Assembly (NCBI GenBank): GCA_020860715.1
Contig: JAJBTU010000002.1
Location: 1 to 59,288 of the forward strand
DNA: 59,288 nt
Source: Clostridiales bacterium
Lineage (GTDB): Bacteria > Bacillota > Clostridia > Lachnospirales > Lachnospiraceae
Reading direction: 5' to 3'
Part shown: piece by piece, positions 49,101-56,152 of the stretch
How positions within the stretch are numbered: position 1 is the first letter of the stretch
How the letters are laid out: every line of letters begins with the position of its first letter
The notes under the pieces: generated by a model
Databases searched by the model: none
What the model was told of the DNA's origin: nothing
What the model saw: the letters and a program-made list of their open reading frames with translations, nothing else
Program-made: the position numbers and the translations under genes

Positions 49101-50396
49101 TTGGCAAAGAATACAAACGGAACCCGAAACCGCGGGGGTCAGGGAAGCAGCATGGACGGAAATTCATATTACGGACAACAGGGATACGACCAAAACGGCA
49201 GCTATGGCTATGGGCAGCCGGATGCGCAGGAAGGTCCGAGTTATTACGGGCCGCAGGGGAATGGTTATGGCCAGCAGGGGAATTACTACAACCAGCAGGA
49301 TAATTTTCAGGGCAGCTACGGAGGCGGATATTACGGCGCTCCGGGAGATGACCGGCAGGAAAGGAGCCGCCAGGGAGCGATGGCAAAGAAGAAGAAAAAG
49401 AAGAAACTTTTGTGGATACCGGCTATATTGATTTTGCTGATCGCGGCGGTTGGGATTTTTGGCGCGGCGATGCTTGGGAAACTGGACCGGCAGAAACTGT
49501 CGGATATTCTGATTAACAGCGGGGTGTCGGAGGACGGCTACCGGAATATCGCTATCTTTGGCGTGGATTCCCGCGAGGGTGAGCTGGAGAGCGGTACCCG
49601 GACCGATACGATCATCATTGCGAGCATCAACAAAAAGTCAGGGGATATAAAACTGGTCTCGGTATACCGGGATACGTATCTGGATAATACAGACGGCGTA
49701 TACCGCAAGGCGACGGAGGCATACGCCAACGGCGGGGCAAGTCTGTCCGTCAATATGCTGAATAAGAATCTCGATCTTGATATCGAGGATTATGTCACGG
49801 TGGATTTTGAAGCTGTAATTGAAGTGGTGGATGAGCTCGGCGGCGTGGAAGTAACGCTGGACGATGAGGAAGTATACTGGCTGAATGCGTATCTGGTGGA
49901 AACTTCGGAAGTGACCGGCCGTTCTTATACGGAAGTGACATCGGCGGGGACCCAGACGCTGACCGGCATTCAGGCGATGGCGTACTGCAGGATCCGTTAC
50001 ACAACCGGCTGGGATTATAAGAGAACCGAGCGGCAGAGAACGGTGCTGTCGCAGATTCTGGTGAAAGCGCAGCAAAAGGGTGTCACGGGAGTGATCTCCG
50101 TGGTAAATAACATGCTGCCTTATATTTACACGAGTCTGGACAATACTGAACTGATCTCTCTGGCAACCGGCATTGCAAAATACAATATCGTCGATTCCCA
50201 GGGCTTCCCGTTTGAGAATACGACGGCGATCATCTCATCCGCGGACTGCGTGGTTCCGCAGACTCTGGCGAGCAATGTAACGGAACTGCATGAGCTGCTG
50301 TATGACGATACGGATTATACCGTTTCTTCGACAGTGCAGGAGATCAGTGACTACATTTCCTCCGTGACGGGGGGTATATTAAAGGAGGCATCATGA
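49101..50396 (+). CDS. LytR-CpsA-Psr (LCP) family glycopolymer ligase with Q/G/Y-rich N-terminus
   Basis: 431 residues. Residues 1-95 are a cytosolic low-complexity arm rich in Gly, Gln, Tyr and Asn (NGYGQQGNYYNQQDNF and similar). A Lys run and one membrane helix follow (LLWIPAILILLIAAVGIFGA), then the outer LCP domain: FGVDSREGELESGTRTDTII, VYRDTYLDN and RYTTGWDYKRTERQR, whose Arg/Asp residues bind the pyrophosphate lipid. LCP enzymes attach polyprenyl-linked glycans to peptidoglycan. TTG start with AAAGGGGA before. The stop overlaps the next gene's ATG by 4 bases, so the two are translationally coupled. Confidence 0.93.
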   Translation: MAKNTNGTRNRGGQGSSMDGNSYYGQQGYDQNGSYGYGQPDAQEGPSYYGPQGNGYGQQGNYYNQQDNFQGSYGGGYYGAPGDDRQERSRQGAMAKKKKKKKLLWIPAILILLIAAVGIFGAAMLGKLDRQKLSDILINSGVSEDGYRNIAIFGVDSREGELESGTRTDTIIIASINKKSGDIKLVSVYRDTYLDNTDGVYRKATEAYANGGASLSVNMLNKNLDLDIEDYVTVDFEAVIEVVDELGGVEVTLDDEEVYWLNAYLVETSEVTGRSYTEVTSAGTQTLTGIQAMAYCRIRYTTGWDYKRTERQRTVLSQILVKAQQKGVTGVISVVNNMLPYIYTSLDNTELISLATGIAKYNIVDSQGFPFENTTAIISSADCVVPQTLASNVTELHELLYDDTDYTVSSTVQEISDYISSVTGGILKEAS

Positions 50397-51361
50397 GCCC
50401 GACGATCGATGTGGTGATTCCGACCTACAGGCCGGATGAACACTTTCGGGAAGTGCTTCAAAAGCTGATGCGCCAGAGCAGGCCGCCCCGTCAGATTCTG
50501 CTGATCAACACGGAAAAAGAGATGTTTGATGAGAAGCTGCTGGAAGGTCTGAATGATGCGGAGCCTGCGTCGTGCATCTGCGATGCACGACCTGAGATTC
50601 GGGTCGTGCACATTCGAAAGATGGAATTTGATCATGGCGGAACCCGTCACATGGCAGCCAAAATGCTGGACGGAGACATGATCCTCTTCATGACGCAGGA
50701 CGCGATGCCGGAGAACAGCCATTTAATTGAATGTCTGCTGAGACCTTTTGAGGATCCGCAGGTATGCGTATCTTACGCGCGCCAGCTTCCCGGAAAGGAC
50801 TGTACGCTGCTGGAGAGTTATACACGGAGTTTTAATTATCCGGCTCAAAGCCGCGTTAAGACAGCGAAAGACCTGGATGAACTGGGGATCAAGACTGCGT
50901 TCTGCTCCAACGTCTGTGCGATGTACCGCAGGAGTGCCTATGAAGAGTACGGCGGATTTGAGCGGCATACGATTTTTAATGAGGATATGATTTTTGCAGG
51001 GAAGCTGATCCTGGCCGGGAAAGCGGTGGCATATTGCGCGGATGCGGAAGTCATTCATTCGCACAATTACAGTGGGAGAACACAGTTTCACCGAAATTTT
51101 GATCTGGGCGTTTCCCAGGCGGAACACCCGGAGATTTTTGCCGCTGCAAGCTCGGAAAGGGAAGGCGTACGGCTGATTCAGAAGACGGCCGGATACCTGT
51201 TAAAAAAAAGAAAGCCGTGGTTTCTGGTTCCCCTGATCTGGCAGAGCGGCTGTAAATATCTGGGATATCGCCTCGGAAAGAATTTCCGGCGTTTGCCGGC
51301 CGGGATTGTGCGTGCGTGTTCTCTGAATAAGGATTACTGGAATATTCCCCATGGCAGATGA
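50393..51361 (+). CDS. GT2 glycosyltransferase (rhamnosyltransferase-like)
   Basis: 322 residues. GT-A fold with IDVVIPTYRPDEHFREVLQKL, EFDHGGTRHMAAKM, LFMTQDAMP (DxD-type) and IFNEDMIFAGKLILAGK with HSHNYSG. This pattern is shared with RfbN/RgpB-like rhamnosyltransferases. ATGA overlap with the LCP gene shows tight coupling. It uses a nucleotide sugar, plausibly the dTDP-rhamnose made partly by RfbB/RfbC here. It is the last gene of the locus; no clear terminator was seen before htrA. Confidence 0.9.
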   Translation: MSPTIDVVIPTYRPDEHFREVLQKLMRQSRPPRQILLINTEKEMFDEKLLEGLNDAEPASCICDARPEIRVVHIRKMEFDHGGTRHMAAKMLDGDMILFMTQDAMPENSHLIECLLRPFEDPQVCVSYARQLPGKDCTLLESYTRSFNYPAQSRVKTAKDLDELGIKTAFCSNVCAMYRRSAYEEYGGFERHTIFNEDMIFAGKLILAGKAVAYCADAEVIHSHNYSGRTQFHRNFDLGVSQAEHPEIFAAASSEREGVRLIQKTAGYLLKKRKPWFLVPLIWQSGCKYLGYRLGKNFRRLPAGIVRACSLNKDYWNIPHGR

Positions 51362-51531
51362 ACCTGCCGGGGCTGGCTTTTCCTTTTGCTGTTGTTGAGG
51401 ACTGATGACACACATTCGACACATTTCTCTGATAAACTGTCTCCGAAATTACAGGTTACCGCAGAAGGAGCAGCGGATGACATCAGAAATCCGGATTCCG
51501 TGTGCGGGGATCGTGTGCGGGGGAATACTTG

Positions 51532-52827
51532 ATGAATGACAGATATCGGAGAAACGGAAATCAGAATATGCAGTTCTTCGCACTGCTTTTACTGACGATC
51601 CTTGTGATTGCCGGCGGCGTTTCCATGGGGGCGAAACTGACGGGACTGCAATCAGATCAGACGGCCGCCCGTTTGTCGGAGACCGGGACGGAGGAAGAAC
51701 TCTCTGATGACGATGAGGACGGGGAAACCGTTTCAGACGGCGCCGCTTCGGATGATGCAGTCAATGTTGTGGCTGTGGTAAAAAAGGCGATGCCGACGGT
51801 GGTAGCCATCACAAATAAATCGGTGCAGGAAGTTACCTATATGTTTCGCGGCACTGTCGAGATGGAGAGTGAGAGCACCGGCTCCGGCATCATCATCGGG
51901 CAGAATGACACGGAGCTTCTGATTGCCACAAATTATCACGTAATAGAAAACGCTTCAGTCCTGACAGTCTGCTTTTCCGTGGACGTGGAAAATGGGGAGG
52001 ATGCGATTGCAGAAGCAGTGGAGAAGGGCAGTGATGAGGAATATGATCTTGCTGTGATCGCTGTGAAGCTGGAAACAATTTCGGATGAAGTCATGGAGCA
52101 GCTGGACAGTGCGGTACTTGGTTCCTCGGAGGAACTCGTGATCGGTGAGGCGGCGATTGCAATTGGCAACGCACTCGGATACGGACAGAGCGTGACTCTT
52201 GGAATCGTCAGCGCACTGAACCGTTCTGTCGAGATCGACGGTGAGATCAGAAACTATATTCAGACCGACGCCGCCATCAATGCGGGAAACAGCGGCGGCG
52301 CGCTTTTGAATGCGGATGGGGAAGTGATCGGCATCAATTCGGCTAAGGTTTCTGCGTCCGGCGTTGAGGGAATGGGATATGCGATTCCGATTGATGAAGC
52401 GAAACCGGTACTTTATACGCTGATGGAGCAGGAGACCCGGGAAAAGGCGGATGAGGATGAGCAGGGGTACCTGGGCATCTATACACAGGACGTTTCCACG
52501 GAGGCAAGAAGCCTGTATGATATTCCGAGCGGCGCATATGTTACCTATGTTGCGCCCGATTCTCCGGCGGAAAATGCGGGGATACAAAGCGGCGATATCA
52601 TCAGTAAGCTGGATGACATCACCGTTTCCTCTGCGAGCGGTTTTGAGAACCTTTTGGAATACTACCGTGCGGGTGATACGGTGACGGTTGAGATTTTTTG
52701 GTCTGATAAAGGAAGCTACACCTCGCAGACACTGGATGTGACATTCGGCGATAAGCCGGAAGAGGATGACGATCAGGCCGCACGAAATACCAGTCCCTTT
52801 GAAAGTGCGGGACCGTTTATGAGATAA
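51532..52827 (+). CDS. htrA: HtrA/DegP-type serine protease (S1C) with PDZ domain
   Basis: 431 residues. An N-terminal anchor helix (about 14-32), an acidic linker (45-70), then a trypsin-like domain with His in ATNYHVIE, Asp in EYDLAVIA and Ser in INAGNSGGALLN, so the triad is complete, and one C-terminal PDZ domain (YLGIYTQDV ... AENAGIQSGDIISKLDD). It degrades or refolds damaged proteins outside the membrane. ATG 51532 has GCGGGGG about 9 bases upstream; the open frame begins 10 codons earlier. It precedes clpX, another quality-control gene. Confidence 0.94.
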   Translation: MNDRYRRNGNQNMQFFALLLLTILVIAGGVSMGAKLTGLQSDQTAARLSETGTEEELSDDDEDGETVSDGAASDDAVNVVAVVKKAMPTVVAITNKSVQEVTYMFRGTVEMESESTGSGIIIGQNDTELLIATNYHVIENASVLTVCFSVDVENGEDAIAEAVEKGSDEEYDLAVIAVKLETISDEVMEQLDSAVLGSSEELVIGEAAIAIGNALGYGQSVTLGIVSALNRSVEIDGEIRNYIQTDAAINAGNSGGALLNADGEVIGINSAKVSASGVEGMGYAIPIDEAKPVLYTLMEQETREKADEDEQGYLGIYTQDVSTEARSLYDIPSGAYVTYVAPDSPAENAGIQSGDIISKLDDITVSSASGFENLLEYYRAGDTVTVEIFWSDKGSYTSQTLDVTFGDKPEEDDDQAARNTSPFESAGPFMR

Positions 52828-52886
52828 GGCAGAACCATATCGGATAGTCAGAAACAACGGAAATAAGGAGAATACAAAGGAGAAAA

Positions 52887-54554
52887 ATGAACAGTTCTAT
52901 GGATGATAAGAATGAATATGAAAAATTTTGTATGTTCTGCGGCCGTTCCGAAGACACTGCAGGAAAAATGATAGAGATTCCCGGCGGCATTTGTGTCTGC
53001 CGGGACTGCATTCAGAAGGCGTTTGATACCTTGAGTTCGACCGGGCTTTCGCAGGCGGATGCGCAGAGAATGGCAGAACAGTTCGTAAAGGATGCCGCCT
53101 CCTCTGTTTCCGGCGGCGGTGACGAAAATAAAAATGAAAACAAAAATGAAAATGAAAATGCCGGCGGATCTTCCGAAAACGCTGATTTGACGGTGGACGA
53201 CGGGAATGCCGAAACGGCAGATGAAAATACCGGAGCGGAGGATGAGAACTCCACGGACGATTCCGGCCGCCGGAATTTTCATATTCCTTCCATCAGCCTG
53301 ATTAATCTCGGAGACCTGTTCGGAAACTTCGGTATGCCTCGCGCACAGCAGCAGATCAGGAAAAAACCGAAAGAAAAACAGCCGCAGAAAGAACTGGACA
53401 TCGCCCATATCCCGGCTCCTCATAAAATCAAAGAGAGCCTGGATGAGTATGTGGTGGGACAGGAACACGCAAAAAAAGTGATTTCTGTGGCGGTGTACAA
53501 TCATTACAAACGGATCACTGATTTTCGTGAGCAGGAAGAACGGAAAAACCAGAAGGACAACAGGGATGACGAAGGCAACATGCTGACAGATACGCAGCTT
53601 TCGGAACGCTCTTCGGTGCTGTTTGACGACGTCGAGATTGAAAAATCCAATATGCTGCTGCTTGGACCGACCGGATGCGGCAAGACCTATCTGGTAAAGA
53701 CGCTTGCGCGTCTTCTGGATGTGCCGCTCGCAATTGCGGACGCGACTTCACTGACGGAGGCGGGCTATATCGGCGATGACATTGAGAGCGTAGTGACACG
53801 CCTTCTGACCGCGGCAGACAATGATGTCGCGCGCGCGGAGCAGGGGATTATTTTTATAGATGAGATTGACAAGATCGCCCGCAGGGAAAATGCCCATCAG
53901 CGCGATGTCAGCGGCGAGGCAGTCCAGCAGGGGATGCTGAAACTGCTCGAGGGCAGCGAGATCGAGGTGCCGGTCGGCTCGGCGAGCAAGAATGCGATGG
54001 TGCCGATGGCGACGGTGGACACCAGCAACATTCTATTTATCTGCGGCGGCGCGTTTCCGGGGCTGGAGGAAATCATTAAGGAACGTCTGAACAGGCAGGC
54101 TTCCATCGGATTTTTCTCCGATCTGAAGGATAAATATGACGATGATCCGGATCTACTTATGAAAGTTGAAGTGGAAGATTTGCGGCAGTTTGGCATGATA
54201 CCGGAATTTCTGGGACGCCTGCCGATCATCTGTTCTCTTCAGTCTCTGACGAAGGAAATGCTGGTGCGCATTCTGAAGGAGCCGCGCAACGCAATCGTTC
54301 GCCAGTATCAGAAACTGCTGGCACTTGATGAGGTGGAACTGCAGTTTGACGATGGAGCCCTGGAGGCGATTGCGGAAAAGGCGATCAAAAGGAAGACCGG
54401 AGCGCGGGCTCTGCGGGCTATTATTGAGGAATTTATGCTGGATATCATGTATGAAATTCCAAAAGATGATTCGATCGGCACTGTGCGGATTACGAGGGAA
54501 TATATTGAGCATACCGGTGGGCCGGTGATTTCGCTGCGGAATGCGGCCCAGTAG
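52887..54554 (+). CDS. clpX: ClpX-type AAA+ unfoldase with long acidic linker
   Basis: 555 residues, well above the usual 415-430. The N-terminal zinc domain has Cys15/18 and Cys38/41. A linker of about 95 residues follows that is Asn/Glu/Asp-rich (NENKNENENAGG), then the AAA+ core with Walker A GPTGCGKT (260-267), IFIDEIDK Walker B and SIGFFS, the IGF-type loop that docks on ClpP. A second insertion (about 213-245) precedes Walker A. It unfolds tagged proteins for ClpP; no clpP is in the window. AAAGGAG precedes ATG 52887. The extra linker could bind adaptors. Confidence 0.93.
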   Translation: MNSSMDDKNEYEKFCMFCGRSEDTAGKMIEIPGGICVCRDCIQKAFDTLSSTGLSQADAQRMAEQFVKDAASSVSGGGDENKNENKNENENAGGSSENADLTVDDGNAETADENTGAEDENSTDDSGRRNFHIPSISLINLGDLFGNFGMPRAQQQIRKKPKEKQPQKELDIAHIPAPHKIKESLDEYVVGQEHAKKVISVAVYNHYKRITDFREQEERKNQKDNRDDEGNMLTDTQLSERSSVLFDDVEIEKSNMLLLGPTGCGKTYLVKTLARLLDVPLAIADATSLTEAGYIGDDIESVVTRLLTAADNDVARAEQGIIFIDEIDKIARRENAHQRDVSGEAVQQGMLKLLEGSEIEVPVGSASKNAMVPMATVDTSNILFICGGAFPGLEEIIKERLNRQASIGFFSDLKDKYDDDPDLLMKVEVEDLRQFGMIPEFLGRLPIICSLQSLTKEMLVRILKEPRNAIVRQYQKLLALDEVELQFDDGALEAIAEKAIKRKTGARALRAIIEEFMLDIMYEIPKDDSIGTVRITREYIEHTGGPVISLRNAAQ

Positions 54555-54593
54555 AAGAATATCTGGAATTGAAATCCATTTTTTCGAGTTTCA

Positions 54594-54622
54594 TTGACAC
54601 GAATTGACAAAAATGGTATTGT
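54594..54622 (+). promoter_or_regulatory. rpoD promoter
   Basis: TTGACA (54594-54599), 17-base spacer, TATTGT (54617-54622), just upstream of the rpoD ribosome binding site. A second TTGACA overlaps the spacer at 54604-54609. Confidence 0.6.
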
Positions 54623-54644
54623 AAAAGGCGAAAGGAGATTGTTT

Positions 54645-55793
54645 ATGAATGAAGCACAGGAACAGTTTCTGAAAGCACTTGAAAGCCTGAAAACACTCGC
54701 CGCGTCCCGGAAAAATACGCTTATGTACGATGAGATTATAGGAGCGTTTCCGGGGATAGAGCTCACCGAAAGCAAGATGGATGTGATCCTTGATTATCTG
54801 GAGAAAAATCACATCGATGTTGTACAGGGCAAATCTCCTGATGAAGCTGCTGAGCTCCCGGAAGACAACGCGGACGATATTCTGCTGGAGCCGGATGACG
54901 ACATTCTTATGTCTGAACACGAGGAAGTCGAAAATTTAAGCGACGTGGATGTGCTTGAGGGCGTCAGTACAGAGGACCCGGTCCGCATGTATCTGAAGGA
55001 AATCGGCAATGTCCCTCTTCTCACGGGGGAGGAAGAGATTGAGCTGGCCAAAAGAGTAGAGCAGGGCGATGAAGAAGCCAAGAAAAAGCTGACCGAAGCG
55101 AATCTCCGTCTCGTAGTGAGCATTGCCAAAAAATATGTCGGAAGAGGTATGCCGTTTTTGGATCTGATCCAGGAAGGCAACATGGGCCTGATGAAGGCCG
55201 TGGATAAATTTGACTACACCAAGGGCTATAAGTTCAGTACGTATGCAACCTGGTGGATACGTCAGGCGATCACCCGCGGTATCGCGGATACAGGACGCAC
55301 GATCCGTGTCCCGGTACATATGGTGGAGACGATCAACAAGACACTGCGCATGACGCGCACGCTTCTGCAGGAACTCGGGCGTGAACCGACGCCGGAGGAA
55401 GTTGCAGACCGGCTCGGCGTTCCCGTCAGCCGTGTGCGGGAAGTTCTGAAGATTTCCAGAGATCCGGTTTCGCTCGATACGCCGATCGGAGAGGAGGACG
55501 ATTCTCATCTCGGCGATTTCATAGAGGATGATACGGCACTCTCACCTGCGGATTCCGCTGCGTTTTCGATGCTGCGCGAAGAACTCTCGACCGCTTTGGA
55601 ATCCCTGACTGATCGGGAACGGCAGGTGATAAAGCTGCGATTCGGACTGGAGGACGGACGTGCGAGAACGCTGGAAGAGGTAGGAAAGGAATTCAATGTC
55701 ACGCGGGAGCGTATCCGGCAGATTGAGGCCAAGGCTCTGCGTAAGCTGCGCCATCCTTCCAGAAGTAAGAGACTGAAGGACTTTTTGAACTGA
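54645..55793 (+). CDS. rpoD: RNA polymerase primary sigma factor RpoD/SigA
   Basis: 382 residues, as in Firmicute SigA. Region 1.1 is residues 1-60 (the segment ending [10 protein letters not shown]); 1.2 has [16 protein letters not shown]; region 2 has [22 protein letters not shown] and [15 protein letters not shown] for -10 binding; regions 3 and 4 have [18 protein letters not shown] for -35 recognition. ATG 54645 follows AAAGGAGATTGTTT. The upstream in-frame codons from 54594 lie in the promoter and are not coding. A hairpin terminator follows at 55804. Confidence 0.97.
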   Translation: MNEAQEQFLKALESLKTLAASRKNTLMYDEIIGAFPGIELTESKMDVILDYLEKNHIDVVQGKSPDEAAELPEDNADDILLEPDDDILMSEHEEVENLSDVDVLEGVSTEDPVRMYLKEIGNVPLLTGEEEIELAKRVEQGDEEAKKKLTEANLRLVVSIAKKYVGRGMPFLDLIQEGNMGLMKAVDKFDYTKGYKFSTYATWWIRQAITRGIADTGRTIRVPVHMVETINKTLRMTRTLLQELGREPTPEEVADRLGVPVSRVREVLKISRDPVSLDTPIGEEDDSHLGDFIEDDTALSPADSAAFSMLREELSTALESLTDRERQVIKLRFGLEDGRARTLEEVGKEFNVTRERIRQIEAKALRKLRHPSRSKRLKDFLN

Positions 55794-55803
55794 GAAGCGT
55801 CAG

Positions 55804-55848
55804 GCCGCGACGGAGCAGGAGATGAGAATCTGCTTTGCCGCGGCTTTT
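55804..55848 (+). terminator. Terminator after rpoD
   Basis: GCCGCG...GGAGCAG and CTGCTTTGCCGCGGC form a stem with two small mismatches around a GATGAGAA loop, then CTTTTG. Moderate strength. Confidence 0.6.
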
Positions 55849-55921
55849 GACAACCGGGAAAAGGCTTTGCTTTTGGCTTTTTGGCGAAAGCCGGCCTGTG
55901 ACAGAATGGGGGGAAGAGTTT

Positions 55922-56149
55922 ATGCTTAAAAGAAAGATCCGTTTAAAAACGGTGGAGGATGTGCGGGAGTTTGTGCAGACGGCAGACCGCTGCAGCTTTG
56001 ATGTGGATATTCAGAACGGCGAGACGAAGATTGACGCAAAGTCAATCATGGGTGTGATGAGTCTGGATCTCACGCGCGCGCTGGTTGTGATCTGCGAGGG
56101 AGAAGACGCGGATCTTGAGCGTGTGCTGGAACGGTTTGCGAGCGAATAA
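55922..56149 (+). CDS. HPr-like protein lacking the active-site histidine
   Basis: 75 residues, close to HPr length (85). The second half carries the HPr Ser46 region AKSIMGVMSL and the final beta-alpha elements ending LERVLERF. The His15 motif GLHARPA is absent; the matching place reads KTVEDVREFVQTA. It therefore cannot pass phosphate in the PTS but could be phosphorylated on Ser or act as a Crh-like regulator. ATG 55922 with GGGGGGAAG just upstream was chosen; the open frame from 55835 lacks support. It stops 3 bases before the helicase start, so the two are coupled. Confidence 0.8.
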   Translation: MLKRKIRLKTVEDVREFVQTADRCSFDVDIQNGETKIDAKSIMGVMSLDLTRALVVICEGEDADLERVLERFASE

Positions 56150-56152
56150 TAT

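Noticed and set aside
51362-51400. Terminator after the last GT2 gene
   Set aside because: Only a short GCC/GGC pairing before a T-rich run was seen, too weak to call.
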